DNA from: Acholeplasmataceae bacterium
GTDB taxonomy: Bacteria; Bacillota; Negativicutes; Acidaminococcales; Acidaminococcaceae
NCBI GenBank assembly: GCA_012744295.1
Contig: JAAYIB010000121.1
Span: 1 to 5,833 of the forward strand
Direction: 5' to 3'
Length of the DNA: 5,833 nucleotides
Shown: in pieces, positions 1-5,786 of the stretch
Numbering within the stretch: position 1 is the first letter of the stretch
How the letters are laid out: the number at the start of each line of letters is the position of its first letter
Position numbers and translations under genes: made by a program
Notes under the pieces: model-generated
The model's input: the letters and a program-made list of their open reading frames with translations, nothing else
Database searches by the model: none
Told to the model about the DNA's origin: nothing

Positions 1-599
1 CAATTGAGACGCTCGTAATCGGGATGCGCCCAATCGTGATGCCGCTTGTACTCAGTAGCGGCAGGCCTTTGATAATGCGACCCGTCCTGCTTTGGCTGCT
101 TTGTGTACTTGTGCGGTTTCTGGTAGTACATCGGTCCTTCCTGCTGATGTTGCTTGTTATAGGAAGAAGGCTGCTTTGCAGGCTTCTGCTGCACGGGCTT
201 ATTGTAAGCGGGCGGCTTTTGGTAATGCGAGGCCCCGTTCTGTTTTGCCGGTTTCTGGTACTTGGGCGGCGGCGCCGGCTTTGCAGGCTGCTCCTGCTGT
301 GGGGGCTTGTTGTAAGCGGGCGGCTTCTGATAATGCGACGGGCCATTCTGTTTTGCCGGTTTCTGATACTTGGGCGGCGGCTTCTGCTGCGGGGGCTTGC
401 TGTAAGCTGGCGGCTTCTGGTAATGCGAGGACCCGTTCTGCTTTGCCGGTTTCTGGTACTTGGGCGGCTGCTGCTTTTCTTCCTGAGGATAAACCTCCTT
501 GGCCAAAGCTGTTTGAAGTGCCATAGGCGCCCGGACATTCGTACCGAAAGCAAATCCGAGCAAAATTATCGTTATCGCTAACGCGAAAATCTTCCGCAT
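1..599 (-). CDS. Exported Pro/Lys/Gln/Tyr-rich repeat protein, 3' end beyond the window
   Basis: I do not recognise this gene. It reads leftward from an ATG at 599-597 and stays open for 199 codons to the window edge, so the C-terminus is missing. The start is supported by an SD at 613-604 (GGGAGGTGGT on the coding strand), about 6 nt before the ATG. Residues 1-33 look like a Sec signal peptide: MRK, then a hydrophobic core at about 4-19 (IFALAITIILLGFAFG), with possible cleavage after VRA-24 or ALA-33. Residues 45-142 are three tandem repeats on the theme KYQKPAKQNG..SHYQKPPAY, and 143-186 is a decayed fourth copy. The visible part has no cysteine and is strongly basic. The last visible stretch (about 185-199) is richer in His, Asp and Trp and may begin a different domain. 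It probably works outside the membrane, bound to the wall or envelope, but the role is unknown. The CDS, signal peptide and repeats are seen directly; the location is inferred. Confidence 0.8.
   Translation of the reverse strand, partial: MRKIFALAITIILLGFAFGTNVRAPMALQTALAKEVYPQEEKQQPPKYQKPAKQNGSSHYQKPPAYSKPPQQKPPPKYQKPAKQNGPSHYQKPPAYNKPPQQEQPAKPAPPPKYQKPAKQNGASHYQKPPAYNKPVQQKPAKQPSSYNKQHQQEGPMYYQKPHKYTKQPKQDGSHYQRPAATEYKRHHDWAHPDYERLN
174..461 (-). repeat. Three tandem coding repeats (90, 108, about 90 bp) in the exported protein
   Basis: The repeats begin with KYQKPAKQNG at residues 47, 77 and 113, so the periods are 30 and 36 codons. On the plus strand the units occupy about 372-461, 264-371 and 174-263. 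Each holds KYQKPAKQNG, then SHYQKPPAY, then a K/P/Q linker. The second unit has an extra Q/P/A/K linker of about six residues. Most differences between copies are third-position changes such as TAC/TAT, AAG/AAA and AAC/AAT. A degenerate fourth copy follows at residues 143-186, plus-strand about 42-173. Confidence 0.85.
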
Positions 600-775
600 G
601 TTTACCACCTCCCGCAAAACTACTGAAATATCCTTAATCTGCGGCAATGAATGCCTTTAAAGCATTTATTAGACAAAGAAAGGTTAATACCTGCCGAATC
701 AAGAAGCGTAATCGGAACTTTGTGTGAACTCTTGTTGAGAATATTTATCAATTATACTTTCAATGAACTGTTTAT

Positions 776-785
776 ATGGTACAAT
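776..785 (+). promoter_or_regulatory. Candidate extended -10 promoter for the 157-residue gene
   Basis: ATGGTACAAT contains TGG followed by TACAAT, a TGn-extended -10 with five of six matches to TATAAT. No good -35 lies at the right distance; CTTTCA at 757-762 is the best and matches three of six. Transcription would start near 792 and give a leader of about 95 nt. The rest of the 600-886 spacer is AT-rich. It must also hold the promoter of the leftward repeat-protein gene, but I could not assign that one, and I saw no RNA gene there. Confidence 0.4.
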
Positions 786-886
786 TATTAAAAGCAGCCA
801 AAATTTCGCCTGGCAGCAAACAAGACACGGTTAATATACAAAGAAGGCCGGTTCTTGATTCTTAGGAAAGAAAAGGGGGAATTTAG

Positions 887-1360
887 ATGATTACATGTAA
901 GTTTATGAAGAAAGCAAAGGAACCCGATGCAAGAATATTAAGTGCCGTCTGTGCCTGCGAAGTAACCGATGACGCGACACAGCACGAAGTCGATTTCTTT
1001 CTTCCTTCCTTCGACGCGGTCGTTCTGACAAAAATGCTCGAAGAAAACATCAACGGCACCGAATGGAAGTTCGAAACCGGCGGCGACGAAGCCGTTACCG
1101 CTCTTTTCATGATGGCACCCGACGATGCCGTTTGGGGACCTACCCGCAACACTCTGATTTATCTCTCACTGGCCGGCGAAAGAAGTCTGCTGGATTTATT
1201 GACCGAGGTTACAGCCGAGGACTCTCCCTTTACTCCGGAAGAATACGCCATGTGCTTCTGGGCCCAGACAGTCCTTGACACCCTGTCCAATCTAAAGGCT
1301 CGCGGCCTTACCACTGAGCAGATTATAGCGGCTCCCGAACTGCGGGCTCTTTTCAACTGA
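887..1360 (+). CDS. Acidic cytosolic protein of unknown function, 157 residues
   Basis: I do not recognise this protein. The ATG at 887 follows an SD (AAAAGGGGGA, 871-880) by 6 nt, and the gene ends with TGA just before a strong terminator, so it is a single-gene transcription unit. No signal peptide or membrane segment is visible. It is acidic, with about 26 Asp/Glu against 12 Lys/Arg, mostly after the basic first 11 residues. The N-terminal half could form an alpha/beta fold (AVCACEV at 20-26; EVDFFLPSFDAVVL at 34-47), and residues 88-157 read as mostly helical, ending in a short LTTEQIIAAPELRAL helix. Cysteines are at 4, 22, 24 and 123; the C-x-C pair is not enough to claim a metal site. 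The neighbours, a divergent exported repeat protein and downstream pdxST behind a terminator, give no functional clue. That it is a real gene is well supported; its function is open. Confidence 0.8.
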   Translation: MITCKFMKKAKEPDARILSAVCACEVTDDATQHEVDFFLPSFDAVVLTKMLEENINGTEWKFETGGDEAVTALFMMAPDDAVWGPTRNTLIYLSLAGERSLLDLLTEVTAEDSPFTPEEYAMCFWAQTVLDTLSNLKARGLTTEQIIAAPELRALFN

Positions 1361-1380
1361 CACTTCCGATAAATTTGCTT

Positions 1381-1414
1381 AAAACACAGTCTGACCGACA
1401 GACTGTGTTTTTTT
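1381..1414 (+). terminator. Rho-independent terminator after the 157-residue gene
   Basis: CACAGTCTG (1385-1393) pairs perfectly with CAGACTGTG (1399-1407) around a 5-nt loop. A-T pairs can lengthen the stem on both sides (1381-1384 with 1408-1411). A seven-T run (1408-1414) follows. It lies 20 nt past the stop codon and separates this gene from pdxST. Confidence 0.93.
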
Positions 1415-1460
1415 GTGCAATCTGTCCCCTTAAATTTTTAGCAAACTGGAGCTTTTTCTA

Positions 1461-1492
1461 TAGACAGTTTTACTGTATTGTAATGGTAAAAT
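1461..1492 (+). promoter_or_regulatory. Candidate pdxST promoter with an extended -10 and an inverted repeat
   Basis: TGGTAAAAT at 1484-1492 is a TGn-extended -10 (TAAAAT, five of six matches). The best -35-like hexamer, TAGACA at 1461-1466, lies 20 nt upstream, which is too far for a normal spacer, so the promoter would rely on the extended -10. A small inverted repeat, ACAGT-TTT-ACTGT (1464-1476), sits over the -35 region and could be an operator. The expected start near 1499 leaves a leader of only about 22 nt, with no room for a riboswitch. Confidence 0.4.
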
Positions 1493-1520
1493 CATTTTTG
1501 TAAATTTTGGAGGGATTCAG

Positions 1521-2399
1521 ATGACAGAACGCATGGAACTAAATAGAAATCTTGCTCAAATGCTAAAGGGCGGCGTCATTATGGACGTTACGAATGTCGA
1601 GGAAGCTAAAATCGCCGAAGAGGCAGGGGCCGTGGCCGTAATGGCCTTGGAACGCGTGCCTTCGGACATTCGCAAGGACGGCGGCGTTGCGCGCATGAGC
1701 GACCCGAAGATGATTAAGGAAATCAAGGCTGCGGTCAGTATTCCGGTAATGGCCAAGGTACGCATCGGTCATATTGTCGAAGCCCAGATACTCCAGGAAC
1801 TCGGCGTTGATTACATTGACGAAAGCGAAGTGCTGACTCCCGCCGATGAGATGTATCACATAGACAAGCACCTTTTTCCGGTGCCCTTTGTCTGCGGGGC
1901 CCGCAATCTGGGCGAAGCGCTTCGACGTATCGGTGAAGGAGCCTCAATGATGCGCACGAAGGGTGAGGCCGGCACGGGCAACGTCGTCGAAGCGGTCCGT
2001 CATATGCGAACCATCATGTCGCAAATCAGGCAGCTTGTCAATATGCCTTCGGAGGAGCTGATGACCTTTGCCAAGGAAAACGGCGCGCCCTACGAGCTTG
2101 TTGTCAAGGTTGCCAAAAACGGCAAACTGCCGGTTGTCAATTTTTCGGCAGGAGGAATCGCTACGCCGGCAGATGCGGCATTAATGATGCAGCTCGGCAG
2201 CGAGGGCGTATTTGTCGGTTCCGGCATTTTCCGCAGCGCGAATCCTGCCAAAAGAGCAAGAGCCATCGTTATGGCAACAACCTATTACAATGACCCTAAA
2301 GTCCTCGCCGAAGTGTCCGCCGATCTCGGCGAAGCAATGCCCGGTCTTGAAATTGCCTCAATCGCAGAAGACCAGACCTTCGCCAAAAGAGGCTGGTAA
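1521..2399 (+). CDS. pdxS: Pyridoxal 5'-phosphate synthase, synthase (lyase) subunit PdxS
   Basis: PdxS condenses ribose 5-phosphate (or ribulose 5-phosphate), glyceraldehyde 3-phosphate and ammonia to make PLP directly in the cytosol; PdxT supplies the ammonia. The 292-residue length is normal for this (beta/alpha)8-barrel family. Visible signatures are GGVIMDV with Asp22; Lys79 in MAKVRIGH, the lysine that binds the sugar phosphate; Lys147 in MRTKGEAGTGN, the second lysine that takes over the intermediate; FSAGGIATPADAA (208-220); and the phosphate-binding GSGIF loop (233-237). By family knowledge these match Bacillus Asp24, Lys81 and Lys149, shifted by two. The ATG at 1521 follows GGAGGG (1509-1514) by 6 nt. 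Other in-frame ATGs at codons 5 and 14 lack such a site. pdxT follows after 3 nt, and the pair form one operon behind the promoter region at 1461-1492. Every key residue checked is present, so the enzyme should be active. Confidence 0.98.
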   Translation: MTERMELNRNLAQMLKGGVIMDVTNVEEAKIAEEAGAVAVMALERVPSDIRKDGGVARMSDPKMIKEIKAAVSIPVMAKVRIGHIVEAQILQELGVDYIDESEVLTPADEMYHIDKHLFPVPFVCGARNLGEALRRIGEGASMMRTKGEAGTGNVVEAVRHMRTIMSQIRQLVNMPSEELMTFAKENGAPYELVVKVAKNGKLPVVNFSAGGIATPADAALMMQLGSEGVFVGSGIFRSANPAKRARAIVMATTYYNDPKVLAEVSADLGEAMPGLEIASIAEDQTFAKRGW

Positions 2400-2402
2400 G
2401 TT

Positions 2403-2966
2403 ATGGAAAAGATAGGCGTACTCGCCCTGCAGGGTTCTTTCGCCGAGCATCTGCAGATACTCGGACGGATTCCGGGCATTGAAGCTACGGCGGTTAAGAC
2501 CATAGACGAGTTAAACGCGGTCGACAGGCTTATCCTGCCAGGCGGCGAAAGCACCGCCATCGGCAAGCTGCTCGTAAAAACCGGCATGTTTCCCGTACTA
2601 AGGCAAAGAATCGGGGAAGGACTCCCTGTTTGGGGAACCTGCGCCGGTCTGATCCTGCTGGCGCATGAAATTGTCGGGGAAACACCTTACCTCGACGTCA
2701 TGAACATCACCGTGCGGCGCAACGCCTACGGCAGTCAGCTCGACAGCTTTTGCTGCGAGCAGATAATACCTGCCTTCGGAAGCGATCCCCTGCCTCTTGT
2801 TTTCATCCGTGCTCCCTGGATTGAAAAAGCAGGCCAGGAAGTCGAAGTGCTTGCCGGGCATGACGGCCGCATTATCGCGGCAAAACAAGGCCGCCTGCTC
2901 GTCACCAGCTTCCATCCCGAGCTGACGGATGACAAAAAGGTTTACAATTATTTCCTTCGTCTCTGA
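2403..2966 (+). CDS. pdxT: Pyridoxal 5'-phosphate synthase, glutaminase subunit PdxT
   Basis: PdxT is a class I glutamine amidotransferase that hydrolyses glutamine and passes ammonia into the PdxS barrel; in characterised systems twelve PdxT decorate a PdxS dodecamer. At 187 residues the length is normal. Signatures in order: GVLALQGSFAEH (5-16), LPGGEST (45-51, oxyanion and glutamine site), the nucleophile Cys80 in WGTCAGL, the family-specific RRNAYGSQLDSF (105-116), and the catalytic His171 and Glu173 in SFHPEL. The triad is complete. The ATG lies 3 nt after the pdxS stop. Its SD (AAAAGAGG, 2385-2392) is inside the last codons of pdxS, so translation is probably coupled. The gene ends 4 nt before the hairpin shared with the convergent korB. 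Confidence 0.97.
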   Translation: MEKIGVLALQGSFAEHLQILGRIPGIEATAVKTIDELNAVDRLILPGGESTAIGKLLVKTGMFPVLRQRIGEGLPVWGTCAGLILLAHEIVGETPYLDVMNITVRRNAYGSQLDSFCCEQIIPAFGSDPLPLVFIRAPWIEKAGQEVEVLAGHDGRIIAAKQGRLLVTSFHPELTDDKKVYNYFLRL

Positions 2967-2970
2967 CAAA

Positions 2971-3009
2971 AAAGAGCATTCAGCGCTTACCAATGCGCGA
3001 ATGCTCTTT
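2971..3009. terminator. Hairpin terminator between convergent pdxT and korB, probably two-way
   Basis: AAAGAGCATTC (2971-2981) pairs perfectly with GAATGCTCTTT (2999-3009). Inside it, GCGC (2983-2986) pairs with GCGC (2995-2998) across a bulged A and an 8-nt loop. On the minus strand the stem runs into six T in a row (complement of 2968-2973), a good terminator for korAB. On the plus strand the tail is the poorer CTTTCTTT, so stopping of pdxST may be weaker. The stem begins 4 nt after the pdxT stop and ends 27 nt from the korB stop. Confidence 0.85.
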
Positions 3010-3036
3010 CTTTACTGGCAATGTTTGTCTTGCTTT

Positions 3037-3900
3037 TTAACGAAAGTCATCTGTAAGCCGTTTGAATTCCTCCGGCGTAAACTTCCTTACTTCGCCGATT
3101 CGATTCAAGGAAGCAAGTCCTGAAGCCTCCTCGTAGCTTTTTCGGGAACCGTCCTCGTAAAGGAGGCCTGTAAGAAGTCCATCATATTCCAAGGCCTTCT
3201 CCAAAACAAGCCCCTTGCTGTTTTTATCATAACCGCTAATCGTACCGATGTCGGTCAGCCGCTCCTTGAACCAGTCATAGGTATTGACTTTGTTGAAGGT
3301 CACGCAGGGACTGAAAACATTGACGAGGGAAAAGCCGGGGTGCTCGACGGCCGCCACGAATAAATCCGTCAACTGCTGGAGATTTGTGGAAAAACCCTGA
3401 GCAATGAAGGTTGCCCCTGCCGCGAGTGCCATTTCGAGAGTAGCTACCGGCGTTTCCGTATTGCCGTCCGGCGTTGTCTTTGTTTTAAAACCCAGGTCGC
3501 TGCGTGGTGATGTCTGGCCCTTAGTAAGTCCGTAAACATGATTGTCCATTAAAATATAGGTAATGTTCACGTTGCGCCTTATGGCATGATAGGTGTGTCC
3601 GAGTCCGATCGCCATACCGTCGCCGTCACCGCCGCAAGCTACTACCGTAAGGTCGGGTTTGGCCAGTTTCAAGCCTTGTGCAAAGGGAAGCGCCCGGCCA
3701 TGCGTCGTATGCATGCCGTAGGCATAAACGTAGCCGGAAATGCGTCCGCTGCAGCCAATCCCGCAGACAACCGCCAATTGATGAGGTTCCAGGCCAAGCT
3801 TCACGGCAGCCTGCTGCAGGGCGGCCTGCACCGCATAATGTCCGCAGCCGGGACACCAGTTTGGTTTCACATTGTTACGAAAATCCTTCAGTACCGCCAT
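3037..3900 (-). CDS. korB: 2-oxoacid:ferredoxin oxidoreductase, beta subunit (KorB type)
   Basis: This is the catalytic ThDP-binding subunit of an enzyme that oxidatively decarboxylates a 2-oxoacid to an acyl-CoA and reduces ferredoxin, or runs in reverse. The length, 287 residues, is usual for the family. Residues 12-21 are KPNWCPGCGH. Cys16, Cys19, Cys50 (in GIGCSGR) and Cys199 (in FSPCVTF) sit where archaeal OFOR structures place the four ligands of the [4Fe-4S] cluster. The ThDP/Mg motif is GDGDGMAIG (91-99) with Asn120 in MDNHVYGLTKGQTSP. The ATG at 3900 directly follows the korA stop, and a perfect AAGGAGGT SD lies 7 nt upstream inside korA. Substrate choice (2-oxoglutarate, pyruvate or another 2-oxoacid) cannot be read with certainty. 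The match to the KorAB group favours 2-oxoglutarate, which would feed succinyl-CoA or 2-oxoglutarate supply in an anaerobe. Confidence 0.95.
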   Translation of the reverse strand: MAVLKDFRNNVKPNWCPGCGHYAVQAALQQAAVKLGLEPHQLAVVCGIGCSGRISGYVYAYGMHTTHGRALPFAQGLKLAKPDLTVVACGGDGDGMAIGLGHTYHAIRRNVNITYILMDNHVYGLTKGQTSPRSDLGFKTKTTPDGNTETPVATLEMALAAGATFIAQGFSTNLQQLTDLFVAAVEHPGFSLVNVFSPCVTFNKVNTYDWFKERLTDIGTISGYDKNSKGLVLEKALEYDGLLTGLLYEDGSRKSYEEASGLASLNRIGEVRKFTPEEFKRLTDDFR

Positions 3901-5649
3901 TTACAGCACCTCCTTGCAACGTGCCAGCAACTGCTCGGGATACATAATGTCACCGTCGTACTGCAAAATGCTTTCCAAACGCGGGCAGGCATCGATGTGC
4001 ATTCTTAAAACCCCTGCCAGCTGCGCGGCAGCGTTGTGCTCCACAATCAGGACCTTCTTGGCCGCCCTCAGATAAGGGGTTAAATCATCAACGGGCAGCG
4101 GTGACAAAAGCCGCAGCTGCACATGGTTGACCTTTCTGCCCTCGGCCCGCAATGCCGCTGTTGTTTCCTCTATGCAGCCCCTTGTCCCCGTCATGCCGAC
4201 CAATAAAAGCTCAGGCTCTTCATAGGGGGCGTCGGCCATTAGAGTATCGCGGTAATTTTGCAGGAAAGTTTTCAGTTTGCGCTGCCTTTTCTCCATTTGT
4301 CCGGTGCGCATCGCCTTCGCTTCGCTCGGACGGCCGACTTCGTCATGCTCGAGCCCGGTACCGAGGCAGACACCGTTAGGCGTGCCCGGCAGGACTCTCG
4401 GTGAAATGCCGTCTGCCTCGGCAAGTCTGTAACGCGGAAAATATTCGGGGGACTTGATTTCATTAAGTTCCTTAGGTTCAATAATTTTACCGCGCCTGAT
4501 CACGAGCTTGTCATAATCGGGCACCGCCATCGTCTGTGTTGCCAGAGAAATCTGCAGATCAATTAAAATAATTACCGGGCACTGATATTCCTCCGCAAGG
4601 TTGAAAGCTTCGAAACCATCGGTGAAAGCTTCTTCTATGGTAGTCGGCGAAAGGACGATTTTTGCGGCGTCGCCGTGCGTGTTGAAAATTGCCGCCAGAA
4701 GGTCGGACTGCTCGTGCTTGGTCGGCAAGCCGGTACTGGGCCCGCCGCGCTCCGAATTGATAACTACCAGCGGTGTTTCCGTCATTGCCGCAAGACCAAT
4801 CGCCTCAGACATCAGGGAAAAGCCCGGGCCCGAAGTCGCCGTAAAAGCGCGGGCGCCGCCGTAGGAAGCGCCGATTGCCATTGTACAGGCCGCTATTTCA
4901 TCTTCAACCTGCAGCATTTGACCGCCAAACTGTCTTACGCTTTTAACCATGTACTCCATAACCTCGGAGGCCGGCGTAATCGGATACGCCGCCATAAAAC
5001 GTGCACCCGCGCTCATTGCACCGAGCGCAAGCGCCTCATTGCCGAGCAGGAACATTTTGGGTTCAGGATTGATCGGTGGCGGCAAAGCTAGCCTGCCCGA
5101 GTATTCCGCCGCGTTTTGCACGATGAATTCCCAGCCCGCCCTGAAAACCGCGATGTTCATGGCAACGGCTTCCTCGCCCTTCCTGCCGAATTCCCTGTGC
5201 AGGATAGGAGCAAAATGCTCTTCACCGAGGCCGATAATGGCCGCCGTAGCCCCAAGAGCCGCGATATTCTTCTGCAATGATGTTCCGTGCTTTTTTGCCA
5301 GCTCGGCAAAAGGCACTGCCAAAATTGGCGCCGATCCTTTAAAATCAGCCGCCAGCTCCTTCTCCGCAATAATGAGCCCGTCTGCCGTTATCGCCTGTGC
5401 TTCAGACGTCAGCGTCTCCGGGTCAAGCGCAACCAACAGGTCGCATTTTTTATTGATCGTGCGCACCGGCTTTTCAGCAATCCTGATTTTGTAGTTGGTA
5501 TGTCCACCCTTGATGCGTGAGGAAAACTGCCGGAATCCGTACAAATTATAACCCTGCCCGCTCAAGGCCGCTGCCAGAATCGCTCCCAGGCTTTCCAGCC
5601 CTTCACCTTGCTGCCCGCCGGCCTGCCAGGTAATTTCCTTGTTTTGCAA
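3901..5649 (-). CDS. korA: 2-oxoacid:ferredoxin oxidoreductase, fused gamma-alpha subunit (KorA type)
   Basis: Partner of KorB, read leftward. Residues are counted from the chosen TTG at 5649 (582 residues). The gamma domain comes first (about 6-190), with WQAGGQQGEG (8-17) and FSSRIKGGHTN (42-52). Next is the alpha pyrimidine-binding domain (about 200-400), with YPITP (222-226), QVEDE (247-251), TSGPGFSLM (272-280) and RGGPSTGLPTKHEQSDL (301-317). A C-terminal transketolase-like domain ends at 582. There is no ferredoxin domain, so electrons must leave through the beta-subunit cluster. The frame opens earlier, with a GTG at 5727 (608 residues) and an ATG at 5697. I prefer TTG 5649 because GGAGGAGGAGAGG lies directly upstream and because the family, as I recall it, begins just before WxxGGQQGEG. 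The GTG sits 1 nt from its nearest SD and inside a hairpin stem. The stop abuts the korB ATG. Product call is very secure; start is moderate. Confidence 0.93.
   Translation of the reverse strand: MQNKEITWQAGGQQGEGLESLGAILAAALSGQGYNLYGFRQFSSRIKGGHTNYKIRIAEKPVRTINKKCDLLVALDPETLTSEAQAITADGLIIAEKELAADFKGSAPILAVPFAELAKKHGTSLQKNIAALGATAAIIGLGEEHFAPILHREFGRKGEEAVAMNIAVFRAGWEFIVQNAAEYSGRLALPPPINPEPKMFLLGNEALALGAMSAGARFMAAYPITPASEVMEYMVKSVRQFGGQMLQVEDEIAACTMAIGASYGGARAFTATSGPGFSLMSEAIGLAAMTETPLVVINSERGGPSTGLPTKHEQSDLLAAIFNTHGDAAKIVLSPTTIEEAFTDGFEAFNLAEEYQCPVIILIDLQISLATQTMAVPDYDKLVIRRGKIIEPKELNEIKSPEYFPRYRLAEADGISPRVLPGTPNGVCLGTGLEHDEVGRPSEAKAMRTGQMEKRQRKLKTFLQNYRDTLMADAPYEEPELLLVGMTGTRGCIEETTAALRAEGRKVNHVQLRLLSPLPVDDLTPYLRAAKKVLIVEHNAAAQLAGVLRMHIDACPRLESILQYDGDIMYPEQLLARCKEVL
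3908..3915 (-). promoter_or_regulatory. korB ribosome binding site inside the korA 3' end
   Basis: Read on the minus strand this is AAGGAGGT, a full 8-nt match to the 16S rRNA tail, 7 nt before the korB ATG. It is made by the last korA codons (K-E-V). With no gap between the genes, a ribosome ending on korA can restart on korB, which suits equal production of the two subunits. Confidence 0.9.
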
Positions 5650-5651
5650 TG

Positions 5652-5667
5652 TCCTCTCCTCCTCCGG
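5652..5667 (-). promoter_or_regulatory. Purine-rich Shine-Dalgarno site that points to a TTG start for korA
   Basis: On the minus strand this stretch reads CCGGAGGAGGAGAGGA, followed by CA and the TTG at 5649-5647. It gives several overlapping matches to the 16S tail at workable spacing. No comparable site serves the GTG at 5727 or the ATG at 5697. It is therefore the best evidence for where korA begins. Confidence 0.65.
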
Positions 5668-5706
5668 AATCTTTCTGATTTTCACTCTCGCTGCCATTGG
5701 CAGCTC

Positions 5707-5728
5707 AGTGGCAAATTGCTTTGCCACT
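5707..5728 (-). promoter_or_regulatory. Perfect 9-bp hairpin with a GCAA (GNRA) tetraloop in the korA leader
   Basis: On the minus strand AGTGGCAAA (5728-5720) pairs fully with TTTGCCACT (5715-5707), leaving the loop GCAA. In RNA this is a stable GNRA-type hairpin about 40 nt ahead of the korA SD. As DNA it is a 22-bp near-palindrome that could also be an operator. No T-run follows, so it is not a terminator. It buries the alternative GTG start at 5727. Confidence 0.6.
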
Positions 5729-5742
5729 CTCCTTTTCTTGAT

Positions 5743-5752
5743 CTTTGCAAAG
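5743..5752. promoter_or_regulatory. 10-bp palindrome CTTTGCAAAG in the kor control region
   Basis: CTTTGCAAAG is a perfect palindrome 14 bp from the hairpin at 5707-5728 and shares its TTTGC/GCAAA half-sites. It lies just upstream of the -35 of the rightward promoter at 5759-5786 and downstream of the probable korA transcription start. That position suits an operator acting on both directions. The binding protein, if any, is unknown. Confidence 0.3.
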
Positions 5753-5758
5753 CTATGA

Positions 5759-5786
5759 TTGACATACTTTTGAATACCGCTATAAT
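5759..5786 (+). promoter_or_regulatory. Perfect-consensus sigma-70/SigA promoter reading right, out of the window
   Basis: TTGACA (5759-5764), a 16-nt spacer and TATAAT (5781-5786) match both consensus hexamers at all twelve positions. Transcription should start near 5793 and run off the right edge. No rightward gene starts inside the window, but the last bases (AGTTGAGG, 5826-5833) could be an SD for a gene beginning just beyond. The driven gene cannot be identified from this window. Confidence 0.7.

Noticed and set aside
185..199. His/Asp/Trp-rich end as the start of an RcnB-like or other known periplasmic domain
   Set aside because: Only about 15 residues are visible, too few to assign a family.
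174..461. Regular repeats that could be mistaken for a CRISPR array
   Set aside because: The whole period is repeated, with no unique spacers; periods are 90 and 108 bp and multiples of three, and variation is mainly at silent positions, so these are coding repeats.
24..581. Long plus-strand frames (24-581 and 92-526) over the repeat region
   Set aside because: They are antisense to the repeat protein. They have Leu/Arg-rich or Ala-rich low-complexity products and no SD, while the minus strand has a signal peptide, a strong SD and protein-level repeats.
647..668. Short inverted repeat around CTTTAAAG (AATGC / GCATT arms) in the 600-886 spacer
   Set aside because: Arms are only five bases with an uneven loop, and no T-run follows; chance is likely in AT-rich DNA.
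1415..1520. Riboswitch or small RNA upstream of pdxS
   Set aside because: Apart from the small inverted repeat at 1464-1476, no stable stems are visible between the terminator and the SD, and the expected leader is too short.
1563..1871. Minus-strand frames opposite pdxS and pdxT (including 2598-2993)
   Set aside because: They overlap conserved catalytic genes in antisense and have no start signals or motifs.
3586..5494. Plus-strand frames opposite korA and korB (such as 3586-4008, 4675-5091 and 4949-5494)
   Set aside because: They are shadows of two genes with complete family motifs on the other strand, and none has a convincing SD or recognisable product.
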